Positions 7,307 through 14,751 of a stretch of 16,533 bases of DNA are shown piece after piece (the first letter of the stretch is position 1; every line of letters starts with the position of its first letter). A program made the position numbers and the translations under genes. This stretch comes from Pseudomonadota bacterium (GTDB lineage: Bacteria; Pseudomonadota; Alphaproteobacteria; Ferrovibrionales; Ferrovibrionaceae): contig JAEYSS010000037.1 in NCBI GenBank assembly GCA_023434425.1, positions 1 through 16,533 of the forward strand. Direction: 5' to 3'. The notes under the pieces are model-generated. The model was not told the origin of the DNA. It saw nothing but the letters and a program-made list of their open reading frames with translations, and made no database searches.

Positions 7307-8130
7307 GCCGCCGTTTCCAGCAGGTTACGCAGGTAGCGGATCGAATGGGCGGCGACGCCGGGACCGTCGGGCTCGTAGATGAAAGGCTCGACGCCGAGAT
7401 CGCCGTCATAACCGTACTGCTTCAGCGCCGCGATGATCGGCGCGAAATCCATCTCGCCCTGGCCGGGGCCCTTGCGATTCGGATCGTTGACCTGCAGATG
7501 CGCGATCAGGCCGCTGGGCAGCCACTGCGCGATCAGGTCCGGCACGCTCTGCTCTTCGGCCAGGCCGGCGGCGCTGCAGTCGATCATGGTGCGGAAACTG
7601 TTGCTGCCGATGCCCTCGACGACGCCGATGGCCTCGGCCACCGTATTGATGAAGTTGGTTTCGCGGCGTGACAGCGGCTCGATGCAGTAGATCACGCCGG
7701 CCTTCTCGGCCGCACGCGCCGCATAGCGGAAGGCTTCCAGCGCATAGCCTTTCGCGGCATGGATGTCGCGTTCGGGCAGCTGGCGCTGGGCCGGCGAACC
7801 ATGCACCAGATATCGGCCGCCCAGATCGGCACAGAGATCGCACAGGCCCTGCATCACCTCACGGGTGCGGCGGCGCACCGCCGGATCGGTATCGGTGATC
7901 GACAGGCCCTTGGGTGTGACCAGCAGCCAGTGCAGCCCCGTAACGGCCAGCCCGGCCTCTTCCACGGCCCGGCGGATCACCTTGCGCTCCGCGGTTGTCA
8001 GGCTGAGCGGATCGTCGCTCAGCGTGAACGGCGCGATCTCCAGACCGTCATAGCCGAGTTCCGCCGCCATCGCGCATTGCGCGGCGAAGGGCAGGCCGGC
8101 GAGGACTTCGTTGCAGAGCGAGAGACGCAT
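7303..8130 (-). CDS. Sugar phosphate isomerase/epimerase family TIM-barrel protein (tagatose 3-epimerase-like)
   Basis: First gene of the catabolic operon, 275 residues. The fold is the xylose-isomerase-like TIM barrel. The four metal ligands fall at Glu151 (CIEPLSRRETNF), Asp184 (MIDCSAA), His211 (HLQVNDPNRKGPGQG) and Glu248 (VEPFIYEP). This spacing is almost that of D-tagatose/D-psicose 3-epimerases. A C3 epimerase or related keto-sugar isomerase is therefore likely, with unknown substrate. The ATG at 8130 has no strong Shine-Dalgarno, but upstream lie a good sigma-70-type promoter and a palindromic operator at 8162-8181. Its stop overlaps the enolase-superfamily start (ATGA). It is not a close copy of the other TIM-barrel protein at 2689-3525, so this looks like two steps rather than a recent duplication. 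Confidence 0.87.
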   Translation of the reverse strand: MRLSLCNEVLAGLPFAAQCAMAAELGYDGLEIAPFTLSDDPLSLTTAERKVIRRAVEEAGLAVTGLHWLLVTPKGLSITDTDPAVRRRTREVMQGLCDLCADLGGRYLVHGSPAQRQLPERDIHAAKGYALEAFRYAARAAEKAGVIYCIEPLSRRETNFINTVAEAIGVVEGIGSNSFRTMIDCSAAGLAEEQSVPDLIAQWLPSGLIAHLQVNDPNRKGPGQGEMDFAPIIAALKQYGYDGDLGVEPFIYEPDGPGVAAHSIRYLRNLLETAA

Positions 8131-8161
8131 CGGGTGGCAGTTCGGCTTTGCTGGAGCTAAA

Positions 8162-8181
8162 AAGTAACCAGTCAGTTACTT
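8162..8181. promoter_or_regulatory. Palindromic operator of the catabolic operon (site 1, probable TetR-family target)
   Basis: AAGTAAC-CAGTCA-GTTACTT has perfect 7-bp arms and a 6-bp centre. Its inner 16 bp (8164-8179) differ at one base from a second site at 11470-11485 in front of tctC. It overlaps the -10 box and start region of the promoter for the operon that begins at 8130, as expected for a repressor site. A TetR-family gene lies next to the second copy, which makes that protein the obvious candidate. Confidence 0.75.
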
Positions 8182-8208
8182 ATAACGGGACGTGGGCGTC
8201 ATCGTCAA
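8179..8208 (-). promoter_or_regulatory. Sigma-70-type promoter of the catabolic operon
   Basis: On the minus strand a -35 box TTGACG (8203-8208) and a -10 box TATAAG (8179-8184) are 18 bp apart, or 17 bp if TTATAA is taken as the -10. They lie in the 91-bp gap between tctA and the first catabolic gene. Operator site 1 overlaps the -10 and the expected start point, giving a leader of about 40 nt. Confidence 0.65.
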
Positions 8209-8221
8209 TTCCCTCCTGTCG

Positions 8222-9742
8222 TCAGGCCCGCCGGAACGGGCGCAGCAGCAGGGCCGCGCCCTGCCCCATGGCGCGCCGGGCCACCGGCACGTTCATCAGC
8301 AGGGTGAACAGCACGAGCAGGAAGATCACCGAGGCGATCGGCCGGGCGACAAACGGCGTGAGGTCGCCGTCCGACAGGCTCAGGCCGCGGCGCAGGCTCT
8401 TGTCGAGCAGGTCGCCCAGCACAATGCCGAGCACCAGCGGCGCCATCGGATAGTTGAGACTGCGCATTGCCAGGCCAATGATGCCGAAAACCAGCATGAC
8501 CAGAATGTCGAAGGGCCGGGAGGCGATGGCGTAGGACCCGACGGCGCAGAGCACGAAGATCACCGGCATGACCAGGGCGCGCGGCACCAGCAGGATCTTA
8601 ACCAGCAGCTTGGTCAGCACCAGGCCGTAAATCAGAATGCCGATCGAGGCAAAGAACATCATCGCCACCACGTCGTACACGAAGGTGGGATTCTCGATCA
8701 TGATCAGCGGGCCGGGGCGCACGCCATGGATCAGCATGGCCGCCAGCAGCACGGCGGCCGGGGCGGAACCGGGCACGGCGAGGGTCAGCACCGGAATCAC
8801 CGCACCTGGCACGCAGGCATTGTCTCCGGTCTCGGCCGCCATCAGGCCTTCGACCGAACCCTTGCCGAATCTCTCCTTTTCCTTGCTGGCGCGGCGGGCG
8901 GCGGCATAGGAGCTCCAGGCCGCCACATCCTCGCCCACGCCCGGCACGATGCCGATGAAGGTGCCGATCAGCCCTGAGCGGATCACGGTGCGCCAGTATT
9001 GCAGCACGTCTTTGATCTTCGGGATCACCGTGTCGTAGGTATTGATGATGAATTTCTGCGGCTTGTCCTTCATCACGTTCAGCACTTCGGCAAAGCCGAA
9101 GACACCGACCAGCGCCGGGATCAGCGCGATGCCGCCCGACAGATCGTGGACGCCGAAGGTGAAGCGGTCGTAGGCATACATGCCTTCCTGACCGATGGCG
9201 GCAATGAACAGCCCGATGAAGCCGGCGATCCAGCCCTTCAACGGATCGGTGCCGGTGAGATTGCCCGAGATCACCACGCCGAAGACGGCGAGCCAGAAGA
9301 ATTCATAGGCGCCGAATTTCAGCGCCATCTCGCCCAAGATCGGGGTGAACAGCGCCAGGAAGAACATGCCGATCCAGGTGCCGAGGATCGAGCCCGACGT
9401 GGCAATGCCCATGGCGCGGCCGGCAAGCCCCTGCTTGGCCAGCGCATGACCGTCGAGGCAGGAGGCCGCCGAGGCCGGTGTGCCCGGAATATTCAGCAGG
9501 ATGGCACTGCGGCTGCCGCCATAGATGGCGCCGACATAGGTGCAGATCAGGATCAGCAGCGCCTGGTCGGACGGGAGTTTCAGGGTGAGCGTCGTCATCA
9601 GCGCAACGCCCATGGTGGCAGTCAGGCCCGGCAGCGCGCCGATGATCATGCCGATCAGCGACGCGCCGAGCGCATAGAGAATCACCGTCGGGCTGGAAAA
9701 ATTCCAGATCGAATTGGCAAAACCGAACAGACCGTCGAACAT
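8222..9742 (-). CDS. tctA: Tripartite tricarboxylate transporter large permease, TctA family
   Basis: This 506-residue inner-membrane protein is the large permease, with about twelve hydrophobic segments, of a TctABC secondary transporter. Such systems move carboxylates using an ion gradient and a periplasmic receptor. Family motifs are clear: LIGMIIGALPGLTATMGVALM near residues 29-49, YGGSRSAILLNIPGTPASAA near 74-93, and the mirrored GIVPGVGEDVAAWSSY near 264-279. The length matches the family. It starts 16 bp after the tctB stop and is preceded by AGAAGG. It is the last gene of the tctC-tctB-tctA unit. The catabolic operon downstream has its own promoter. Confidence 0.95.
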   Translation of the reverse strand: MFDGLFGFANSIWNFSSPTVILYALGASLIGMIIGALPGLTATMGVALMTTLTLKLPSDQALLILICTYVGAIYGGSRSAILLNIPGTPASAASCLDGHALAKQGLAGRAMGIATSGSILGTWIGMFFLALFTPILGEMALKFGAYEFFWLAVFGVVISGNLTGTDPLKGWIAGFIGLFIAAIGQEGMYAYDRFTFGVHDLSGGIALIPALVGVFGFAEVLNVMKDKPQKFIINTYDTVIPKIKDVLQYWRTVIRSGLIGTFIGIVPGVGEDVAAWSSYAAARRASKEKERFGKGSVEGLMAAETGDNACVPGAVIPVLTLAVPGSAPAAVLLAAMLIHGVRPGPLIMIENPTFVYDVVAMMFFASIGILIYGLVLTKLLVKILLVPRALVMPVIFVLCAVGSYAIASRPFDILVMLVFGIIGLAMRSLNYPMAPLVLGIVLGDLLDKSLRRGLSLSDGDLTPFVARPIASVIFLLVLFTLLMNVPVARRAMGQGAALLLRPFRRA

Positions 9743-9758
9743 GTAAAACGCCTTCTAC

Positions 9759-10298
9759 TTACGGCAGTCGAACAAGAAACAGTTCTTCGAAGACATACTG
9801 GATCAGCCAGCCGGCCAGCAGGCCATGCACCACGGCGACCGCAGCGCCACGCCGCAGCCGGCCGGCGGCGCGACGTTCGGGATACTGGAAAACGAAGACA
9901 AAGCTGGCGACATAGACGGCCGTGACCAGCCAGAACGGCAGCGCGCTGGCGACGATGACCAGGGCGTAGAACAGCGACAGGCCGAGGCTGAAGATCAGGC
10001 GCCAGTGATCGCGCAGCACCAGGCGGACAGGCGCCTGTTTCCGCAGGGCGCCGGCACGCACCGCACGCAACAGCAGGATCGCGCCCATGAAGGCGATGGC
10101 AATGCCGAGCAGGCCCGGCACCAGGCCCGGCGCGGTGTAGATGCTGGCCTGAAACCGCTCCAGGCGGTCCATCTGCAGGCTGATGACGAGAATGGCGAGG
10201 CCGAGCAGGATCCAGACCAGGGCAGACCAGAAATCGGCGCGCGGCGAGACAGACGCTTCCTCGGCGACGGCGGGCTGGGCTGGGGTCTGATCCATCAT
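9759..10298 (-). CDS. tctB: Tripartite tricarboxylate transporter small membrane subunit, TctB family
   Basis: Small permease subunit of about 179 residues, poorly conserved in sequence but recognised by size, four hydrophobic helices and position between tctC and tctA. The helices lie near residues 25-43, 58-82, 100-135 and 150-170. The segment YTAPGLVPGLLGIAIAFMGAILLLRA is typical of the family (APG-PG-LG). The start is ambiguous: GTG at 10301 and ATGs at 10298 and 10295 run in tandem after GAGGAG. Spacing favours one of the two ATGs. It is separated from tctC by a strong hairpin. Confidence 0.88.
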   Translation of the reverse strand: MMDQTPAQPAVAEEASVSPRADFWSALVWILLGLAILVISLQMDRLERFQASIYTAPGLVPGLLGIAIAFMGAILLLRAVRAGALRKQAPVRLVLRDHWRLIFSLGLSLFYALVIVASALPFWLVTAVYVASFVFVFQYPERRAAGRLRRGAAVAVVHGLLAGWLIQYVFEELFLVRLP

Positions 10299-10320
10299 CA
10301 CTGCTCCTCAAAAGCAAATC

Positions 10321-10350
10321 GGCCGCCCGGCTCGATCAAGCCAGGCGGCC
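10321..10350 (-). terminator. Strong hairpin between tctC and tctB, attenuator-like
   Basis: On the minus strand GGCCGCCTGGC and GCCGGGCGGCC pair over 11 bp (one G-U) around an 8-nt loop. A T-rich tract GATTTGCTTTT follows. It sits in the 69-bp gap after the tctC stop. Hairpins after binding-protein genes commonly protect the upstream mRNA or partly terminate, so that the receptor outnumbers the permease. Confidence 0.65.
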
Positions 10351-10367
10351 GTCTTGATCACGCGCGA

Positions 10368-11387
10368 TTACGGCTTCGGAATGCCGATAGTTTCCGGATT
10401 GATCTTCGCCTTGCCGCCTTCCTGCAGGATCCAGGCAGCACCCTGGATGGCCGGGAAAGACGCCTTCTTGGCATCCTCGCCATGGCGCGGATCGAAGATG
10501 GCGCCCTTGTCGGATGCATACTTCTTCAGGGCTTCCGACTTGGAAATCTTCTCCGCCCAGATCTTGTTCAGCGTGGCGGTCACTTCCGCCGGCACGCCCT
10601 TCGGCACGAAGATGCCGAAATAGTTGGCCTCGGTGCGGAAGTTCGGCAGCGTCTTGGTGATCGGCTCGATCGGCGGCGTGCCGTCGACCACCAGCGGCTT
10701 GTCGGACAGCACGGCCAGCGGGCGCAGGCGCTTGCCGCGGATCATTTCGATCTGCTCGACGCCGAGCTGGCTGGTGACTTCGGTTTCGCCCGACACGACG
10801 GAAATCACCGCGGGATTGCCGCCATCATACGACACATGCTTGTAGGTGGCGCCGGCCGCGCGGGCCAGCGCTTCCGACCCGTAGTGACCCGAAGAATTCA
10901 CGCCGGCCGTCGCGAACGAGACCTGGCCCGGCTTGGCCTTCATGGCGGCGAGCAGATCGCCCACGGTCTTGTAAGGCGTGTTCGGATTGACGCTGATCAC
11001 CGACTGGTTCGCGACGGTCAGGTAGAAATCCCAGTCCTTCGCCTGGGTGTTCAGCAGGCCGGACACCGCATAGGAGCCGATATCTTTCGCCGCGCCCGAC
11101 GCCCAGGTGTAGCCGTCCTTCGGACCTTCCAGCACGCTCTTGGTGCCGATCGAACCCGAGGCGCCCGGCTGATTGACCACGACGACCTTCTGATCGAACG
11201 CCTTTTCCAGCTCGGCAGCGGTAACTCGGATCACCTGGTCGGTGGAACCGCCCGCTGCCCAGGGCACGATGATGGTGATCGGCTTGGTCGGCTTCCAGGT
11301 CTGCGCGGCGGCCGGCTGGGCTGCGAAGCCCAGGGCGCCGACTGCAAATGCGGCCACAGCGAAACGAATAGCAAGCTTGCCCTGCAT
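10368..11387 (-). CDS. tctC: Tripartite tricarboxylate transporter periplasmic receptor, TctC (Bug) family
   Basis: Periplasmic solute receptor of 339 residues, the normal Bug-protein length. Residues 1-28 are a signal peptide ending QPAAA before QTWKP. Next comes the diagnostic PITIIVPWAAGGSTDQVIR segment, followed by VVVVNQPGASGSIGTKSVLEGPKDGYT and FGIFVPKGVPAEVTATLNKIW. Bug receptors bind small carboxylates such as citrate, dicarboxylates, terephthalate or sugar acids. The ligand cannot be read from sequence. GGAGGAG precedes the ATG by 7 bp. It is first in its operon, with an operator-like palindrome about 83 bp upstream, next to the TetR gene. The unknown substrate is probably the one degraded by the genes at 2689-8130. 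Confidence 0.94.
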   Translation of the reverse strand: MQGKLAIRFAVAAFAVGALGFAAQPAAAQTWKPTKPITIIVPWAAGGSTDQVIRVTAAELEKAFDQKVVVVNQPGASGSIGTKSVLEGPKDGYTWASGAAKDIGSYAVSGLLNTQAKDWDFYLTVANQSVISVNPNTPYKTVGDLLAAMKAKPGQVSFATAGVNSSGHYGSEALARAAGATYKHVSYDGGNPAVISVVSGETEVTSQLGVEQIEMIRGKRLRPLAVLSDKPLVVDGTPPIEPITKTLPNFRTEANYFGIFVPKGVPAEVTATLNKIWAEKISKSEALKKYASDKGAIFDPRHGEDAKKASFPAIQGAAWILQEGGKAKINPETIGIPKP

Positions 11388-11426
11388 GGCGGTCTCCTCC
11401 GTTTATGGATCAGCGATCCTTGTTAT

Positions 11427-11453
11427 CCGCCCAGCATTTCCGATGCCGGGCGG
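11427..11453. repeat. Imperfect inverted repeat in the tctC leader/promoter region
   Basis: CCGCCCAGCAT (11427-11437) and ATGCCGGGCGG (11443-11453) pair with one mismatch around 5 nt. It lies just downstream of a TTGACA hexamer (minus strand, 11457-11462), where the -10 and start would fall, and about 40 bp before tctC. It could be a second regulator site or a leader hairpin. No good -10 box is visible. Confidence 0.45.
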
Positions 11454-11469
11454 GCTTGTCAACGGAGAA

Positions 11470-11485
11470 GTAACCGGTCAGTTAC
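11470..11485. promoter_or_regulatory. Operator-like palindrome upstream of tctC (site 2, probable TetR-family target)
   Basis: GTAAC-CGGTCA-GTTAC matches site 1 at 15 of 16 bases and keeps the same arms and 6-bp centre. It lies between the TetR gene stop (11516) and tctC, 7 bp upstream of a consensus-like -35 TTGACA on the minus strand. This places the transporter operon under the same regulator as the catabolic operon. Confidence 0.75.
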
Positions 11486-11515
11486 GAAATTCGACCAAGG
11501 CAGAACCGGGGCGGC

Positions 11516-12166
11516 TCAGGGGCGCAGGTAACCCAGCACCACCTCTATGGAATGGTCGAGGCGGATTTTCTGCTGCTTCGGCGACAGCAGGTTGCGGCCG
11601 AAGATGGTCGACAATGTATGGATGTTGGAAAAGTAGAAAAAACCGAGCGCTGCAATGGTCGTATAGAGTTCGACCGGATCGACGCCTTTGCGGAACACGC
11701 CGTCCTTCTGACCGCGCTGCAGCAAATCGGTGATCACCACCAGCAGTGGCGTGTAAAGTTCGCGGATCTTTTTGGAATCCTTCAGATAGCTGGCCTTGTG
11801 CAGGTTTTCCGCATTCAGCAGCGCGATGAATTCCGGATTGCGCGAGCAGAATTTGAAATTGAACTCCATCAGGTAGCGCATGCCCTCTGCCGGCTTCATG
11901 CGCGCCACATCGATGGCGTGTTCCTCTTCGCGCATCCGCGTATAGGCGTTTTCCAGCACGGTGAGCCAGAGGCCCTCCTTGTTGCCGAAATACTCGTAGA
12001 TCATGCGCTTGTTGGAGCCCGAGCGCGCCGCGATCTCGTCGACCCGCGCGCCGGCCAGGCCCTTGGCGGCGAATTCGACCAGCGCGGCATCCAGGATGTT
12101 GCGCCGCGTCACATCCGGCTGGCGGCTCTTCTTCGCAGCAGGTTTGGCGGTCTTCGACGTCGGCAT
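11516..12166 (-). CDS. TetR-family transcriptional regulator
   Basis: A 216-residue DNA-binding regulator. Residues 18-65 form the TetR helix-turn-helix domain: TRRNILDAALVEFAAKGLAGARVDEIAARSGSNKRMIYEYFGNKEGLW, with the canonical Y-x-YF-NKE ending of the recognition helix region. The rest is a helical ligand-binding and dimerisation domain of the common TetR C-terminal type. A basic N-terminal tail (PTSKTAKPAAKKSRQ) precedes the HTH. The ATG at 12166 was chosen over longer in-frame starts because upstream sequence is low-complexity and GGGGAGAG lies 11 bp before it. Its likely targets are the two matching palindromes at 8164-8179 and 11470-11485. No matching site lies in front of its own start, so autoregulation through this motif is not evident. 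The effector is probably the transported compound or an intermediate. Confidence 0.9.
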   Translation of the reverse strand: MPTSKTAKPAAKKSRQPDVTRRNILDAALVEFAAKGLAGARVDEIAARSGSNKRMIYEYFGNKEGLWLTVLENAYTRMREEEHAIDVARMKPAEGMRYLMEFNFKFCSRNPEFIALLNAENLHKASYLKDSKKIRELYTPLLVVITDLLQRGQKDGVFRKGVDPVELYTTIAALGFFYFSNIHTLSTIFGRNLLSPKQQKIRLDHSIEVVLGYLRP

Positions 12167-12239
12167 GCGGCACACTCTCCCCGTTGCCCAGTCTTGCCGG
12201 GCCGGAGGGGGAGCCGTCAAGCCGGAGCAGCTGCCGGCG

Positions 12240-13850
12240 TTACTGGCAGGCCGTGCCGTCGGTAAAGCTAACACTACCGCTGGCTGGCGGTGTGCCCTCG
12301 CAATCGCCCAACCTTCGGACATTGCCGGTCGAGCCGGCATTGATGACGGTTCCGGCACCGACCCACACGATGTTGTTTGCCGTGCCGCCGCCCGAAGCGC
12401 TGAGCGTGTTGTTCGCCACCGTTATGGTGGGGGAGCCGACATTCGCACCCAGCGCCGTCATCGTGGTGGCCGTCCCGCTGCCGGTTGCCGTGAGCGTATT
12501 GCCGCGCACCACGGCACTGACGTTATTGCCAAGGACCAAGGCAACGGCCCCATTGGCGCCGCTCTGGGTCACGGTGATCGTATTGTTGCTGATCGTTGCG
12601 TTGCTCACACCATCGGCAACCAGGACGGCGCGACCGCCGGTGCCGCCACTGAAGGCATTGGTGACCGTCAGGTTGGAAAGTGTGCCGCTGGCATTGACCT
12701 GAACCGTGGACCCCAGGTTGCTGGCATTGACCGTCGCGCCGGTACTGACCGTGGCGAGGCGACCCGAGGCGCTGCGCACCGTGGCGGCGCCGGTCAGCGT
12801 CTGGCCGGTGGCCAGGCTGACGGTGCCGGTGGTCTGGAAGGTACCGGACAGCAAAACCGTCGAATTGTTGCCGGCTGCGGTGACGGCCGCTGAGAGGTTG
12901 GCACCGCTCGTGCTGGCGCTGTTGAGCACCGTGAAGGACGAACCATTGGCCAGCTGCGTTACCGTTTCCGGCGCACTGAACTGACCGGCCTGGCTGACCA
13001 CGTCGATATCGCGGATAACAGGATCGGCCATGCGGCGTTCCATCGGCGTCAACGTCGATGCAGGGCGTCCGTAGACCTGCAGCGGGATGCGCAGCCGTGC
13101 GGTGAGAAAGCCCTGGCTGCCGCGCGGATCGTCATGCTGCCATTCGGCGCCGAGGCTGAAACGCGAGCCTTCCCAGAGATAAGGCACGCTGTCGAAGGTG
13201 AACTCGGCGCGGAGTCGAGGCCCGGTGATGTCGTCCACGCCGCTGTCGCTGAAATGATAGGCGCCGCCGAAAATGCGGAACTGCCTGTCGGCACTGGCAT
13301 CGAACAGTGGCACGCGCCAGCCGATCTCGGCATCGAAGCCGGCCATGCTGCGCTCCTCGCCGCCGCGGAAGACCACCGTGGTGCCGGAAACTTCGGCCGT
13401 GTTCAGGCTGTCGACATTATGGCTGCGCCGGCCGACCGGCGCGTAATAGTTGGCGCGCAAATCCCAGTCCTGCGACAGCGCTTCAACGCCGAGCGTCACC
13501 TGGTTGAAGTGGTTGTCGTATTCGGTGCGGCGGCGGTCGAAATAGCCATAGGCGCCGAGATTCCAGCCGCTCTCCAGCATATGGCGGATGCCAAGTCCGT
13601 AATTGCCTTCGTTGCCGTCAGAATCGTCAAAGCGGTAACGGAGGTTGGCGAACAGCAGCGTGGTCGCGTCCTGCGCCAGCGGGATGAAGGCGTCGCCCTC
13701 GCCCAGCGTGCGCTTGCTCCCCGGCTTGGCCTCGAGGTCGATATGCGGACCCCATTTAAGATCCTGCGCCGCCGACGCGCCGCACAGGCTCAAGCCGGCC
13801 GCCAAAACGGCAGACGCGCAACTCAACCGGATCGCAGAGACCTGCGGCAT
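12240..13850 (-). CDS. Inverse-autotransporter-type outer-membrane protein with beta-helix-like passenger
   Basis: The 536-residue product starts with a signal peptide (about 1-28, ending GASAA before QDLKWG). Residues 29-260 alternate beta strands in the style of the inverse-autotransporter (intimin/invasin, type Ve) barrel: LLFANLRYRFDD, NYGLGIRHML, WNLGAYGYFDRRRTEYDNHFNQVTLGVEAL and later RFSLGAEWQHDDP. A linker TLTPMERRMADPVIRDIDVV (about 266-285) follows. Residues 290-536 are Ser/Thr/Asn/Gly/Ala rich, with repeated units such as ATISNNTITVT, AVVRGNTLTATG and PTITVANNTLSASG, typical of a right-handed beta-helix passenger. Two cysteines near the C-terminus (517 and 535) could form a disulfide at the tip. 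AGGGAG supports the ATG at 13850 rather than the ATG at 13856. The role may be adhesion or surface structure; no enzymatic motif is seen. Confidence 0.8.
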   Translation of the reverse strand: MPQVSAIRLSCASAVLAAGLSLCGASAAQDLKWGPHIDLEAKPGSKRTLGEGDAFIPLAQDATTLLFANLRYRFDDSDGNEGNYGLGIRHMLESGWNLGAYGYFDRRRTEYDNHFNQVTLGVEALSQDWDLRANYYAPVGRRSHNVDSLNTAEVSGTTVVFRGGEERSMAGFDAEIGWRVPLFDASADRQFRIFGGAYHFSDSGVDDITGPRLRAEFTFDSVPYLWEGSRFSLGAEWQHDDPRGSQGFLTARLRIPLQVYGRPASTLTPMERRMADPVIRDIDVVSQAGQFSAPETVTQLANGSSFTVLNSASTSGANLSAAVTAAGNNSTVLLSGTFQTTGTVSLATGQTLTGAATVRSASGRLATVSTGATVNASNLGSTVQVNASGTLSNLTVTNAFSGGTGGRAVLVADGVSNATISNNTITVTQSGANGAVALVLGNNVSAVVRGNTLTATGSGTATTMTALGANVGSPTITVANNTLSASGGGTANNIVWVGAGTVINAGSTGNVRRLGDCEGTPPASGSVSFTDGTACQ

Positions 13851-13969
13851 AGCCATCTCCCTGCGGCCAATCTAGTAGAAAATGGGCTTATTTTCCCTGA
13901 TGATGAACGATTTTCGGATCCGAGGTTATTCAACGACGAGGTGCGTCTGCCGGCGACTCGGTGCAGGCT

Positions 13970-14740
13970 TCAGCCCAGCATCTCCGGCAGCGTCACCAGC
14001 TTCACGCCGGCCTGCTCCAGCCCGGCGCGGATATGGCGGGCCATCGAGACGGCACCGGCGCTGTCGCCATGGACGCAGATCGAGTCGACATTGCAGGGAA
14101 TGCGCTTGCCGCTAACCGAGACGATGGCGCGCTCCTGCACCATGCGCAGCACGTTGCGCAACGCCTCGTCATTGTCATGCACCATGGCATTGGGCTGGCC
14201 GCGCGGCACCAGGTTGCCGTCATCGTCGTAGTTGCGGTCGGCGAAAACTTCCTGCGCCACCGGCAGGTTCAGCTTGCCCGCAGCCGTCACCATGGCCGAG
14301 CCGGCCGGCGCCAGGAAGATCAGATCCTTCGACACGCCGGCGATGCCGCGCGCCAGCGCCAGGGCGAGATCCATGTCGGTGGCCGCCTTGTTGTTGATGG
14401 CGCCATGCGGCTTCACATGCGTGACCTTGCCGCCTTTGGTGGCCGCCACGCCCATCAGCGCACCGATCTGATAGGCCATCAGCGCTTCGACTTCCTTGTT
14501 GCTCATGGTCATCGGCCGGCGGCCGAAGCCTTGCAGATCGGGATAGGACGGATGCGCGCCGATGGACACGCCGTTCTTCACGGCCTCAGCTACCGTGGCC
14601 TGCATCACGCTCCAGTCGCCGGCATGAAATCCGCAAGCGACATTGGCGGTGCCGACCACGGCCAGCATCGCCGCGTCGTCGCCCATGGTCCAGGCACCGT
14701 AGCTTTCGCCGAGATCGCTGTTCAGGTTGGTTTTGGTCAT
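13970..14740 (-). CDS. pxpA: 5-oxoprolinase subunit PxpA (LamB/YcsF family)
   Basis: PxpA works with PxpB and PxpC to hydrolyse 5-oxoproline (pyroglutamate) to glutamate using ATP. The 256-residue product matches the family length. Signature segments are all present: NSDLGESYG near residue 7, ANVACGFHAGD at 32-42, SIGAHPSYPDLQGFGRR near 59-75, HVKPHGAINNK, EVFADRNYDDDGNLVPRG and SICVHGDSAGAV. Polar and acidic residues in these loops line the carbohydrate-deacetylase-like barrel site. AGGGAG precedes the ATG at 14740, which lies 11 bp after the pxpC stop. It is the third gene of the pxpB-pxpC-pxpA operon. Confidence 0.95.
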   Translation of the reverse strand: MTKTNLNSDLGESYGAWTMGDDAAMLAVVGTANVACGFHAGDWSVMQATVAEAVKNGVSIGAHPSYPDLQGFGRRPMTMSNKEVEALMAYQIGALMGVAATKGGKVTHVKPHGAINNKAATDMDLALALARGIAGVSKDLIFLAPAGSAMVTAAGKLNLPVAQEVFADRNYDDDGNLVPRGQPNAMVHDNDEALRNVLRMVQERAIVSVSGKRIPCNVDSICVHGDSAGAVSMARHIRAGLEQAGVKLVTLPEMLG

Positions 14741-14751
14741 CGCCGGTCTCC

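Noticed and set aside
9825..11531. Very long open frame on the plus strand (about 568 codons), and similar ones at 28-1197, 4832-6277 and 13134-14231
   Set aside because: They run antisense to well-recognised tct, urt, Gfo/Idh and pxp genes. The translations are Arg/His/Gln/Gly-rich without domains, as expected from antisense frames in GC-rich DNA.
12221..12238. GCCGG/CCGGC hairpin after the inverse-autotransporter gene as a terminator
   Set aside because: The stem is only 5 bp and no U-run follows on the minus strand.
12167..12358. Longer TetR start at 12358
   Set aside because: The extra 64 residues overlap the end of the beta-helix protein and are low complexity. The TetR domain fits well from 12166.
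13851..13969. Promoter for the inverse-autotransporter gene
   Set aside because: The gap is AT-richer than its surroundings, but I found no -35/-10 pair with acceptable spacing and sequence.
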